DNA from: Dryomyza anilis
Lineage: Eukaryota > Arthropoda > Insecta > Diptera > Dryomyzidae
Assembly: GCA_951804985.1 (NCBI GenBank)
Contig: OX638132.1
Coordinates: forward strand, 15,791,529-15,855,528
Direction of reading: 5' to 3'
Length of the DNA stretch: 64,000 nucleotides
Below are positions 35,796 to 47,900 of this stretch, piece after piece. Below the pieces are notes generated by a model. That model was not told the origin of the DNA. It saw only the letters and a program-made list of their open reading frames with translations, and ran no database searches. Numbering within the stretch: the first letter of the stretch is position 1; every line of letters begins with the position of its first letter. The translations under genes were made by a program, and so were the position numbers.

Positions 35796-36809
35796 CGTCA
35801 CTGTCATGCCAAAGGGGCGAATGTGCATTTTTAAAAATGTTGGGAAATCAAACTTTAAAGTTTGAAGTGCTTTAAAAATTAGAAAAATTTATATTTTCTT
35901 TAATTTTTTCTGTTATTGTAGTTTATTCATCAATTATTATAACGTTTATAAAATATCTTTAGATTTGGACAACCTACTTAATTATAAATACGGATTTTGT
36001 GAGGCTATATCCTGATCAAAATGAAAATATTTTTGTTTTTTATAATATAACTTTTTATTAGCGCAAGATAAAATAGTAATGTGGAGGCATCAATAGTTTG
36101 TTTTTAAAGCACCTATCGATCTGCATCATTAATTAAAAATATTTTGTCAAACATTAATTTGCAGGAAAAAATGTTTGGCAAAATATTTTTGAATAGTGAT
36201 GCATTTTGATAGGTGCTTTAAAAACAAACAATTAATACCTGAACACGACTATTATATCTTGCACCAATAAAAAATTATAGCAAAAAAACGAAGAAATTGG
36301 AAAAATTGAAAAACTTGTCATGCCAAAAGGGCGAATCTTTTCATTTTTTGCTATAACTCTTTAATGGTACAAGATAAAATAGTGATTTCGAGGAATTTTT
36401 TGTTTGTTTTTAAAGCACCTATCGATCTGCATCATTAATTAAAAATATTTTGTCAAACATTAATTTGCCATTTGTTATTTCCAGGAAAAAATGTTTGACA
36501 AAATATTTTAAAATAGTGATGCAGTTCGATAGGTGCTTTGAAAACAAATAATAAATGCCTTTGCACCACTATTTTATCTTACACCAATAAAAAGTTATGG
36601 CGAAAAAATAAAAAGATTCGCCCTTTTGGCATGACAAGATTTTCAATTTTTCAAATTCGTCCTTTTGGTTTTGTCTTTTTGGCTAAAAATACCCAATAAA
36701 ATGACACGCGATTTTGGCACAGCATACTTGAGGATAAACTACATTCAAAAATTTAAAAAAACGCAAATATCAAAAATTGCACATACGTCCCTTTGGCATG
36801 ATAGTGGCG
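35796..36809. mobile_element. FB-A fold-back element, best-preserved copy
   Basis: The ends CGTCACTGTCATGCCAAAGG and CCTTTGGCATGATAGTGGCG lie within inverted repeats of about 30 bp that continue more loosely inward. Two long hairpins occupy about 36050-36275 and 36350-36600. In each, AAGCACCTATCGATCTGCAT faces a TCGATAGGTGCTTT-type sequence, and GCAAGATAAAATAGT faces ACTATTTTATCTTACACC. Between the hairpins are CATGCCAAAAGGGCGAATC words that repeat the terminal motif internally. No transposase frame is present. Confidence 0.8.
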
Positions 36810-38249
36810 ATGATATGTATCGGAATTTACCTCGAGGTAATAGTCTTTAAAATAATTTTAATAATAAATCAACATATTCGTCATTGAAAACGTTCTGACT
36901 GCTACCCGAGATGGAATGCCAGTATATTTCTGTAATATATGTATAATATTTTTGGGTAACTCAAACCAAAACCCAAATTTTTCCAGTTTTATAACAGTTT
37001 AGAATCATTTTAACGACACATTTCATGCAGCTAAAGGTGGAAAGTTTAGTATTACCCAACATATGCCAGGAATTTGACTTAAAAATTACACAATATTTAA
37101 TAACCTAATAAACATTTCCTAATTTACCTACCAATTACATATATTTTGCCGAAAACAGCCCTAAAGTATACCAGAAAAATTGCAAAAATATTGTTTTATC
37201 TTTTGCCCGACCCCCAGTTATGCCGGGAATATGCCTATAAAATTCTAAACTGCTATGTGCTTCACAAACACATCCATTTATATGTGTGCTTGGCGGTAAT
37301 ATACACGAAATATTTACGAAAATTGATTGATTTCCGGTTCAACGCGTTGGACTGCGAGCTGAATGGTTCAAATCTGGGTTTGGTTAACAATAGAAAAAAC
37401 TTTTGTCTTTACCGCGCTACCTCTGGGCAGACAATGGCAAACCTCCGAGATAATAATGGTTTAGAAACGTTTTTCAGCGGCCAATACTGTGTAGCTTTTG
37501 ATGTACTGGATATTTTTTTGAATATTTTGTTTTATGTTTGATAAGAAATAGATGAAATATTATTTTAAGATACTACAAATACCATCAGCATGTACGTGAA
37601 ACTAGGGATAATTCTCAGAATTTGTGTGTTTTTTAGATCAATTCGTTTAGGGTTTTTATTTGCATTGGAATTAAAAATGCATATCATATTTTCGTAATAA
37701 AAAATTTCTGCACATATTTTAAAGCTAAGATCTCTCTGAGTATGGATAACAAAACGGTTTTTCAATATGAAGGTTTTATTTCCATAAGAAATGGTACTAT
37801 GAAATATTTTAAAAATCAATACAAATTGCAATATAACAAATGCAAGCTGTAAACGAAGTGATATCGGACAACCATTTTCTTATTCATACTCAGAGATGTC
37901 TCAGCTATGAAGTACAACCAACTTTTTTCAAATGTTCGACCAAAAACCTTGCTTTTCAAATGAAGATAGAACCCCTTAACAATTTGCGATTCAAAAAAAG
38001 TGAAACACACGTGTAATTTATTTTTTACCGTACTTTAAGAATATATAGGATTTTTTCATGTGTGCAGTCAAATGTTGAATTTTGTCCGACGGTGTAATAA
38101 GCCAAAGTAGAACTTTTTATTTTTTCATTGATTTTTTTTTTTTTTGTTTTTTAATAAATAGTTTGTACGAATTAATATATTAGATACTGAAAAAAAATGT
38201 TTCTTAGTTAAAAATTTTGAACCACTGAAAATTTTCGAAAATTACGATT
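36810..38249. other. Intergenic DNA with a SINE fragment
   Basis: Apart from the SINE fragment at 37335-37462 the DNA is AT-rich. A stretch around 37580-37650 (GTGAAACTAGGGATAATTCT) resembles 41940-41990, a decayed dispersed repeat. No gene is recognised. Confidence 0.4.
37335..37462 (+). mobile_element. SINE-1, 5'-truncated copy
   Basis: GCGTTGGACTGCGAGCTGAA, TGGTTCAAATCTGGGTTTGG and GGCAAACCTCCGAGATAATA align with the tRNA-derived SINE at 54070-54406, here in plus orientation. The region before the anticodon-like loop is missing and the element is internally shortened. Confidence 0.6.
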
Positions 38250-38388
38250 TTTATACCCTACACCTATGAGGTACAGGGTATATTAACTTTGTGCATATAT
38301 TGTAACGCCCCTTAGGAGGCGTGTCCGGTATGGAAAAGTATATATATTCTTGATCAGCATCACTACCCGAGTCCGTTTAGCCATGTCC

Positions 38389-38436
<48 letters not shown>

Positions 38437-39092
38437 TGCTGTCCGAATACAGAATAACTTGAGAAATACTGATCAGAATGCGATGAAATTTCGTCTCAAT
38501 ATATTTTAGCCAAAAGTAGGAACTGAGTTTGAAAATGAGTAAAATCGGTCAACGGACACGCCCACCTCCCATACAAGTCACTTTTATATAACTCTTTCGG
38601 AACTAATAACTCGAAAAGTATTCAAGGTATAGTTATAAAATTTAAATGGTATTGTCAGAATTCACCTATAAATATGTGGTCCAAAAATGGGCGTGATCCG
38701 CCCACTTTTTTTTTCGTCATATCCCGGGTTTTCATAGTAAAAATTTGTTCCGTAAATTATTAAAATCAAATCTATGAAATATTAGCCTTTCAAAATTTTA
38801 AATATAGGCGTGGTCCGCCCAATTATATTTTTCAATTTTTTTTTTTAGTTTTTTATACTTTATATAAATTTTTCAATTTATGGGGATATAAGACGTAAAT
38901 TTCTGATATATGAATAATATTCTGAGGTTCAGCATAATTAAAAATTTAAAATTAAGGTATACAATTAAATATTCCTCATTAATATCTCCACCAAAGGTGT
39001 AGGGTATTCCATAGTCGGGCCCGACCGACTATAAAAATCGGCCCCATGTGACCGAACTTACCCATGTGACCTAACTTTCCCAACTCGTTTGA
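38250..39092 (-). repeat. REP-1 dispersed repeat, minus orientation
   Basis: This is the reverse complement of 2762-3592 over its length, from TATACCCTACACCTATGAGG to GACCTAACTTTCCCAACTCG. The tetranucleotide run here is GTCT repeated about ten times (38387-38432), longer than in the other copy. Confidence 0.75.
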
Positions 39093-40365
39093 ATTTGGTT
39101 TGTTTCATTTTGAGTTATAATATCTCACTGAATTTTGAAGATATTACGGTCAGATTTTTTTTTTTTTTAAAACTCGATATATTCACCATATTTTTCTGAA
39201 ACAATTAATTGTTTAAGATTATCAGTGTATATGCTGTAGCTGGTATAAGAAGTGTCTATTTCTTTCAAAATTGCGAATTTGAACGTTCATAACTTCTGGC
39301 AGTTAAAAGCAATTAAGCTGAAATTGATTTTAAGTTATATCTGAATGAATAATCTTTCATAACAGATCCAATCTAACCACATATCGGTCACTCCACGTCA
39401 AAAAGGGCGCTTTTCGACAAAAAATGACTTTATGAGCTCCGATCTTTTTGAAATTTTACAAACATTACAGACTTTTTTTTTATTAAAATATTGTTTTTGT
39501 TTCCTTTAATAAATTTCAAATTTTCGTAGATATTCTACATTTTGTATTTACGTAAACTATTGTAGCACGTGAAACAAAAGTTTAATATTAAACAATTTGG
39601 TCTTTTTGTAATGAGAAAATATTTTCTCAGCGTAAAATTTTCGAGTTTTTTAAGAAAATGTAAACACAATTTTTCTTTAAATTACGAACACTAATTTTAA
39701 TATACTAATGAAAGTTAATATTTTTATTAATTTTGAAGATATTTGGAACTAAACTCGGAACTAAGAAAAAAATGCAAAAAAAAAAAAATTTTTTCAATTT
39801 AGATTATAATATCTTCAAAACCTTAAATAATATTTGCTTACATTAATATATTGAAAATAGTCCTGACAAATGCCACAAAAATGCGTTTCAATTTTTTTTA
39901 AGTACTTTTCTTAATTGCTATATTTTTTTAATTATAAAAAGTTACTGAAATGGGTGCCAAATTTCGATTGCTTTTTCTTAAAACCGTAACGTAATAGAAG
40001 AAAACTGAAAATGCAGTTCAAATCAGCGCTCGCGTATTATATCAAAATGATGTATGGAATGCAATATAGTAACATTTATTTTGTAGTTATATAGAGTAGT
40101 ATGTTTAGATCCAGTTTTTAGTAAGTTAAGTTTAAACTTGGTTTAAGCTTCAACGCATTTTTAGTTCCTAATCAAATCGGAATATTGTTTTTAAATTTTA
40201 ATTTATTGAAAATGGACAGAATTACAACTAGTTTAAACTTCGTTAAATTAAAAAAAAAAAAGTGACTGAAAAATAGGACTTTAAAGATTTTGAATTTTTT
40301 TAACATAGGTACATCAAATTTTGTGAAAATGTATATGATTCAGCTGAAATATTTAATTTACTTAC
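39093..40365. other. AT-rich DNA, probable intron of the minus-strand gene
   Basis: If the exon 40366-40498 is real, this is the start of its first coding intron. A decayed MITE-2 relative is visible near 40100-40280. No second exon was found between here and position 1. Confidence 0.3.
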
Positions 40366-40498
40366 CCGCTCTCTTCTGCACCGGATTCGCCATGTGACCA
40401 TAGAGGCGACTCAAATCAATGCCAGCCACGCCAATGACCAGCTGCAGCGAAAGCAATGCGCCGAATGGCAACAAAAAACGCCACATCGCCAGCGACAT
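40366..40498 (-). CDS. First coding exon of a secreted protein (partial gene)
   Basis: Read on the minus strand, an ATG at 40498-40496 opens 44 codons that end at a strong donor, GCGG followed by GTAAGT (40365 downward). The peptide begins MSLAMWRFLLPFGALLSL, a good signal peptide with a probable cleavage near residue 26. It continues IDLSRLYGHMANPVQKRA, with a dibasic KR just before the splice point. The exon is far more GC-rich than its flanks, with fly-like codon use, so I think it is real. The downstream exons are not in the sequence down to position 1 as far as I can see. The gene is then either very long-introned or continues beyond the window. The product cannot be named. Confidence 0.6.
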
Positions 40499-42009
40499 GT
40501 CCACGAATGTTTTATTTAGTTTTTTATTTATATTGTTTTTTTTTTAATTTTGTAACACACTAAAGTTGCTTTTACTGAAACACTTTGCAATAGAATAAAT
40601 CACAGCAGTTATCAAAAAAAAATACGTCGAATAGTTACAGTTGAAACAATTTAAGTTTTACACTTTTTTTTGTTGACAAATTAAAAAAATAATAAAACTT
40701 CAATGTTAACACAGTTTGTGCTTGTGGGCGCCCAAGTAATGACGACGACGGCAACGTAATATGGTGACGGCAACGGAAACTTAATAGCGAACTCAAATTG
40801 CTGGCGGTGCAGAAACTTACGCACACACTCTCGCAACCAATAACCACGGTATTACGTGGCTAAACTTGTGCACGGAAAATTAAGTTTTTTTCTATATTTT
40901 TCTTTTAAAATTCTACTTTTAAAATTCACCTTTTAAAAATCACCTTTTAAAATTCTTTTGCTAACAAGTAGTTAGTTGATTTTTTAATTTTATTAATTTA
41001 ACTTTGTGAATACTTTAAGTAGCCTTGCTTTTATCGTTGATTTAATGAAATTATTTGCAACGCAACTTAATGAGTTTTTTTCTTATTGTTCAAACCAAAA
41101 AGTACTTTTTGCAGTCTAAACCTTTTACATTGTTGTACACTGCAAGTAGAAGAAAAATGTAAAACATTAATTTTTGTGCTTTTATAAAGTTATAAAATTT
41201 GAAAAAAAAAAACAAAAATATTTATACCAAAATGTTGTACTTTACTTTTTGCGTATTTAAGAGGTCAACTTTTAGGTTTTAAATGTACAATTCACATGGG
41301 GTTTTTTTTAGAACAGCATCTAAAAGCAGACAACTTTCTGTTTAACATTCGCCTCTTGGGAGAACAATAAGAGGGCGGTACGGATTTTTTTTTTTTGTTC
41401 AGAAATTTAGATTTTCAATTTGTTATTGAGTCTAGCACTCATTTATTTAGTTAGGCAATCATTCATTAATTCATTATTTCATTCATTATGTTATTTATTT
41501 TGATATTCATATTATTTATTCATTTTGATATTATTTATTCATTTAAACTCTTACTATTCCTTTCCTATTTAAATACTTTGATTGTCTTTATATCCGAATT
41601 TTCCTTTAAATTTATCTTTACCTTTTATATTTCTTTTATTATTTTAAATCGAATTATTTTCTAATTTAACGAGTCTGCGCGTTCGGGCGTACTGCTTTGT
41701 CCAAGTCCTTTCAGTGCATTTCTATTAAAAACAGATAAAAGGATTCTTATTTTGGAGACCTTTGAATTGTATTGTATTAAAATGACCCTAAATAAATAAT
41801 TTATATTTTCATAAATCACCAAAACTACACCGAGAGTAAAAGTTTTATATAATTACTTTTGGACACGTTTTTCACTTGTATATCTTTTATTACACCGTGC
41901 TACAAAAATCGAAAAAAAAATAAAATAAGAAAAATAAACATGTACATGAAACTAGTGATCATTCTAAGCATTTGTGTGAATACAGTTTTTTATTAGATTA
42001 ATTATTTAA
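40499..42009. other. Upstream of the minus-strand first exon; candidate terminal exon near 41.7 kb
   Basis: The GC-richer patch 40720-40860 may be 5' leader or promoter of the gene starting at 40498. On the minus strand, a good acceptor (TCTGTTTTTAATAG) just above 41721 precedes about 60-75 bp of GC-rich sequence that ends in a stop, with an AATAAA shortly after. It shares 16 identical bases (plus strand TTTGTCCAAGTCCTTT at 41696-41711) with the candidate exon at 49161-49176. This could be a gene end, but it is weakly supported. Confidence 0.25.
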
Positions 42010-43326
42010 ATGCCCCAAAAAAGGGCAAATTTTTTTAAAATATTGGATAATAAAATTTTAAAGTTTAAAGTGCTTTAAAATTAGTAAAAATTATTTTTTT
42101 TTAAATTTTTATTTATTATTTTAGTTTATTTATTAATTATCACAACGTTATATAAAATATCATTGGATTTAGACTGAACTAACTGAATTAAAAAAACGAA
42201 TTTTGTGTGGCTATATCCTGACCAAAACGCAAATATTTTTGTTTTTTTGCCATAGCATTTCATGAGTACAAGATCAAATAGTGTTGTAGAGGAATTAATT
42301 GTTTGTTTTTAAAGCAGCCATCGATTAGCATTATTACTTAAAAATAATTTTTCAAAAAATTTTCTTCCAAATAAAAAAATTCTAAATATTATTTTTAAAT
42401 AATGATGCCATGATATATGCTTTAACAACAAACAATTAATTGCTTCATACTACTATTTTATCTTGTACCGATAAAAAGTTATGGCAATAAAACGAAAAGA
42501 TTCGCCCTTCGGTTTTTCACAGGGTTTTCAATTATTCGAATTTTGCTATTTGCAAGCGATAACTTTTTACTACAACAAGATAAAATGGTGGTGTAAAGGC
42601 AATAATTGTTTGTTTTCAAAGTACCTATCGATTGGCATCATTACTTCAAAATAATTTTCGAAATATTTTTCTGGCAAATAACAAAAATTCGATAAAATGT
42701 TTTTGAATAATAAGGCCAATCGATAGATGCTCTTTTATCTTGTACCAATAAAAAGTTATGGAAAAAACACGAAGAAATTAGCCCTTTTGGCATGACAAGA
42801 TTTCCAATTTTTTCAATTTTGCAATGACTTTTTATTGATACAAGAGAAAATAGTTATTAAGATGCATTAATTGTTTATATTTAATGCATCTATCGATTGG
42901 CATCATTATTTTAAAAAGATTTTTTGAATTTTTGTTATTTGAAATTTTGTTACTTGAATTTTTGTTATTTTTTGATAAATTATTTTTAAATAATAATGCC
43001 AATGGATAGGTGATTTCAAAAAAAATAATTAATGCCATTACATCACTATTTCATTTTGTACCCATGCAAAGTTATGACAAAAAAAGAAAAATATTTGCGA
43101 TTTGGTCAGGATATAGCCACACACAGACCGTATTTATAATTCAGTTAATTGTCCAAATCAAAAGATAGTTTATATACGTTTTAATAATTGATAAATAAAC
43201 CAAAATAATAAAAAATATTGAGAAACAAAAATATTTTAACTAAATTTAAAATTAATTCAAACTTTATAATTTTATTTCCCAACATTTTTAAATTTGAACA
43301 TTCGTCTATTTGGCATGCCAGTGACG
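42010..43326. mobile_element. FB-A fold-back element, enlarged copy
   Basis: The right end GGCATGCCAGTGACG matches the terminal repeat. The left end is decayed (AAAAAAGGGCAAATTTTTTT). Three hairpin modules are visible, about 42240-42490, 42540-42745 and 42825-43080, one more than in the other copies, which explains the greater length. Confidence 0.65.
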
Positions 43327-43366
43327 ACATTATATTTTTATATTATAAACTCAGAAAAAAATCCTA

Positions 43367-43555
43367 TTAAAATTGGTCAATAGGACAGTTATTGATTCAA
43401 TAGTATACAAAAAAAATATTTTCATATAAACACAAAAACAATTTAAAAGTACTTAATAGTTTTTAATAGTATTTTGTTGTATTTAATGGTATTTACCCAT
43501 TAAAATAATAATAAATCCTATTGACTAATTTTATTTTAAATTGTTTTTCTGATAA
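43367..43555. mobile_element. MITE-1 copy
   Basis: It runs from ACTCAGAAAAAAATCC through TTGGTCAATAGGACAGTTAT to CCTATTGACTAATTTTATTT and a decayed TTTTTCTGATAA end. Confidence 0.65.
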
Positions 43556-44064
43556 ATGTTTGGTATATGTTACATGTACTTCATAGCTGACACATCACTA
43601 ATTATGAATATCAATTCCTTTTTGACTTTTTATTGTATTTTAAATGTTCAACTATTATAAAATTTGAATTTACTAAATGTTAATAGATTTTTAATATATT
43701 TCATAGTAGCATTTCAAATGGTATTAAAATCTTTATATGAAATGATATTGAAAACCATTTATGTATTCAAAATCTCAGTAATTTTAGCTATACAATACAT
43801 CGAATTTTATTTAAATATAAAAATAGTTTAGACACTGGAATTTCAAATATATCGTTCATTGCACGTCGAACCAGGCGCTTTTTGACAAAAACTTATTATT
43901 TGAACTCCCATCTTTTTGAAATTTAGTATTAATATTTATTAAAATAGTCTTTTTTCTTGTAGGTTAACCTCTAAATAAATTGAAAAGTCGCACCGATATT
44001 CAAAATTATTCAATAATTTTTTTTTTAACATGAAATACGTATAAAATATGTTTCGACATAGAAC
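43556..44064. other. AT-rich intergenic DNA
   Basis: No supported feature. Confidence 0.5.
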
Positions 44065-44475
44065 ACAGAAAAAAAAATGTACATCATATTGATGAATTCC
44101 GTTCTTCAAACCATGATTCATTGTATTGAAGAACCATTCATAATATTAATGACTAACGCCATCTATGTTATGAATGCTATCATAAATATGAAGAACGCTT
44201 GGTAACTGTCGAAAAAGTGTTCTTCAATATGATGATTGTATGTGAAGAATACGTTTCATCATATTAATGAACGAAAACATAAAATACAACATATATGTTC
44301 ATCATATTGAAGAACGCTGTTCATTAAACCAAATTTCTACCAAAATATTTTTTTTTCCTTCATTTTTTGCCGTACTTCTTAGTTCTCACGTAGTTCTTGT
44401 ATGTTATTTCTTATATAATGCTTGCTCGGCATGCATAAATTAGTAAAATGTTTTATAATATATTTATTATAATTA
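44065..44475 (-). mobile_element. REP-3 inverted-repeat element, minus orientation
   Basis: This is the reverse complement of 5476-5890, from AATGTACATCATATTGATGA through GAAGAACGCTTGGTAACTGT to GCATAAATTAGTAAAATG. The two copies match over about 410 bp, including sequence outside the hairpins. Confidence 0.75.
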
Positions 44476-44925
44476 CTACTTTTTATTAATAAAAAGTTAT
44501 ATTTATAAAAAAAATATTTTTGAAAAAAATATTTTTTTCGAACAATTTTTTATTCGAAATTTTTTTTTTCGAACCAATTTTTTTTTTCGAATAAATTTTT
44601 TTTTTTCGAACAAATTTTTTTTCGAACTAATTTTTTTTTCTTATTCCCGTTATTTTTTAAATAAAATTTTTACAACTCTTTTTTTTGATTTATTTTATAA
44701 AAAAAAAAAATGTTGAAAAAATATTATGAACAAATTCATCAATATGACAATTCAAATTCATTGTATTGAATATTTTGTTCATACAAATAATGAATGCATT
44801 CATTAATATGTCATTTAATGAACGGTGGTATCAATATGATGAAACTGGTAGTTGGTGAAAAAATTCATAATATTTATGAATAAATTCATCATATTGAAGA
44901 TTTTTTTTTCTGTGAACATGAGTGC
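44476..44925. repeat. TTTTCGAAC low-complexity tract and REP-3 relative
   Basis: T-runs with TTCGAAC (44500-44660) are followed by a diverged REP-3-like palindromic block at 44700-44925 (CATCAATATGACAATTCAAA, CATAATATTTATGAATAAAT). Confidence 0.55.
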
Positions 44926-46210
44926 AAAGTTTAAATGAAATAAAAAATGTAAATCTCAAAAGAGCTTGATTTGACGGGAAATGGCCGGTATATCGTTTTT
45001 TTTTTCATATACTGTTGCACGATGTTGATAGGGCATATTTTAAAAAAGAAAATCGTTAAAAAAAAGTTAGTATTTTTGGGCGTTACTTTAAGCTATGCTC
45101 TATTAAACCAAAACTCATTTTCTTATTTTTCGTTAGACATGAAATGCTAAAAAGATCATCCAAATATAATCTAAAAAAATAATAAAAAATCGATTTTAAC
45201 TTCAAATATAATAAAAATTTATTAAAATATTAGCATTTATTTATATATTATAATTAGTCTAGAAAATTGTATTTACATTTTTTTGGTAAAATAGTTACGT
45301 CAGGGTTTACATTTTTTTAACTCTATAAGTGGCTGTGAAGGTTCTAAAATTTCGATGCAATATTCTAAAAATAGTTACGTATTAGGAAAAACCCTGAGAT
45401 TGCAGTCAAAATTAGCACTCACGAATTGAAAGAGTATCACGAATTGTATAAATAGATGTATTGCAGATAATAGCAAAAAATGACGTACATTCTAAAAATA
45501 TTCACCGATTGTGAAATGCAAATGAACACCTGATGCGATACCAACACAGAGACAACACACAAATACAATAATACGCACTCCTGTGGACTTAAATCAAGGA
45601 CATGCCATGCAAGCCATAAATTGTCGCTTAGCAGCTACAATAACAACAGTAGCAGTAGCCCGACCTATAAATTCTATCGAAGCACCAACACAAAAATAGT
45701 CAAGTCGAGTATTTTAGTATTTGAATTTCGAAAAACCAATAAAAACCTTCAAAGGAACTAAAATCAAATAAAACAAAAATAAGCAGAGAAAGCAAACGAC
45801 TAAAGGAAAAGAAAAAATATTTTATGCGAATGGCAAACAAATAAAAAAGTCATTTAGATAATATTTAAATTTCAATATAAGAGAAAATTAAGGAACATTT
45901 TAGTAAATTATGAGAAAATAGTTTAAATTGGTGGAAAAATAACGAAAATTGTTGAAGAATGAAAAAAATTGTAGAACATTTAAGAAAGTTTAAGAAATCT
46001 TATGAAAATTACATAGCGTTTGTACACAGAAAACAACATTTGCTATTCTTCGTTAATTCAGCAATTGCGTTTGCTAGTATGAATATTTGTACGTCAATGC
46101 AGCAAATTAATTACTCGGCGCAGTTTCATCAATTATATTTGCTATACGTTTGCTATATTTACGTTGATTATTTTTTTCTGTGGATAGAATTGTAAATATT
46201 TGAAAAAAAA
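44926..46210. other. Intergenic DNA, possible small MITE at the end
   Basis: The patch 45440-45700 is less AT-rich, with CAACAACAGTAGCAG-type sequence common in fly leaders, but no frame is supported. From about 46025 to 46190 short inverted ends CACAGAAAACAAC and TTTTTTTCTGTGG suggest a small non-coding element. Confidence 0.35.
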
Positions 46211-47055
46211 ATTGCATAAATTTATGTAAAAAAGTATAAAATAGTATAAAATTGTATAAAATTGTATAAAATTGTATCAAATTGTATAAAATTGTATAAA
46301 ATTGTATAAAATTGTATAAAATTGTATCAAATTGAATAAAAATGTATAAAATTGTATAAAATTGTATAAAATTGTATAAAATTGTATAAAAGTGTATAAA
46401 ATTGTCTAAAATTGTATAAAATTGTACAAAATTGTATAAAAATGTATAAAATTGTATCAAATTGTATCAAATTGTATCAAATTGTATCAAATTGTATAAA
46501 ATTGTATAAAAGTGTATAAAATTGTCTAAAATTGTCTAAAATTGTCTAAAATTGTATAAAATTGTATAAAATTGTATAAAATTGTATAAAATTGTATAAA
46601 ATTGTATAAAATTGTATAAAATTGTATAAAATTGTATAAAATTGTATAAAATTGTATAAAATTGTATAAAATTGTATAAAATTGTATAAAATTGTATAAA
46701 ATTGTATAAAATTGTATAAAATTGTATAAAATTGTATAAAATTGTATAAAATTGTATAAAATTGTATAATTTGTATAAAATAGTATAAAATTGTATAAAA
46801 TTGTATAAAATAGTATAAAATTGTATAACATTGTATAAAATTGTATAAAATTGAATCAAATTGTATAAAATTGAATAAAATTGTATAAAATTGTATAAAA
46901 TTGTATAAAATTGTATGAAATTGTATAAAATTGAATGAAATTGTATAAAATTGTACAAAATTGTATAAAATTGTACAAAATTATATGAAATTATTGTACA
47001 AAATTGTATAAGAATGTTTAAAATCGTATAAAATTGTACCAAATTGTACAAAATT
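46211..47055 (+). repeat. 10-bp minisatellite ATTGTATAAA
   Basis: About 84 tandem units of ATTGTATAAA. The centre (46551-46768) is almost perfect and the edges carry point changes such as ATTGTATCAA, ATTGTCTAAA and ATTGTACAAA. The 100-210 residue frames on the minus strand are repeat translations. Confidence 0.95.
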
Positions 47056-47149
47056 TTAAAAATATATATTTTTTTTAAATTATATTTATAGTAAAAAAAT
47101 TCCATTTGAAATGCAGAAAACTTCCTTTGGTACTCTGAACTTTCAATTA

Positions 47150-47900
47150 TAAATTCAGAAAATTTCATTTAAAATTTAGAAATTTCAATTTGAAATTCAG
47201 AAACTTTCATTTGATATTCAGAACTTTTCTATTTATAAAAAGCTGAAATTTTCTGAATTTCTATTTAAATTTTCTAAATATAAAATGAAATTTTATGAAT
47301 TTCAAATGTAAATTTCTGAATTTCAATTGATGTTTTTTGTAATCCGAATGGTATTTGTGAAATTCAATTGGTGTCTTTTTAATTTCAAATGGAATTTCTG
47401 CATTTTAATTGATGTCTTTTGAATTTTAAAAATAGTTTCTTAATTTCAATTGATGTCTTTTAAATTTCAAATCGAATTTCTGAATTTCAATTAATGTATT
47501 TTGTATTTCGAAAGGAATTTGTGAATTTAAATTGGTATTTTTTGAATATGAATTGATTTCTTTTGAATTTCAAAAAGAATTTCTGAATTTAAATTGATGT
47601 CCTTTGAATTTCAAATGAAATTTCTGAATTTCAATTTATGTTTTTTGAATTAGAAATGGAATTTCAGTATTTGAACGGATGTCTTTGTATTTCAAATGGA
47701 ATTTCGAAATTTTAATTCATGTCTTCTGAATTTGAAATAGAATTTCTTAATTTAAATTGATGTCTTTTGAATTTCTGAATTTAAATTGATGTTTTTTGAA
47801 TTTGAAATGGAATTTCAGTATTTAAACTGATGTCTTTTGTATTTCAAATCGAATTTCAGAACTTTAATTAATGTCTTTTGAATTTCAATTTTTTTTTTTA
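47150..47900 (+). repeat. ~41-bp minisatellite
   Basis: About 15-18 units of the type AATTTCTGAATTTCAATTGA followed by TGTCTTTTGAATTTCAAATGG, diverged by substitutions and small deletions. It directly follows the 10-bp array. Confidence 0.8.

Noticed and set aside
2762..44475. A single large inverted duplication linking REP-1 (2.8/38.3 kb) and REP-3 (5.5/44.1 kb)
   Set aside because: The pairs are not nested as a palindrome would require, and the sequence between is unrelated. They are independent insertions.
46107..47168. Several minus-strand frames repeating FYTILYNFIQ
   Set aside because: They are translations of the ATTGTATAAA minisatellite.
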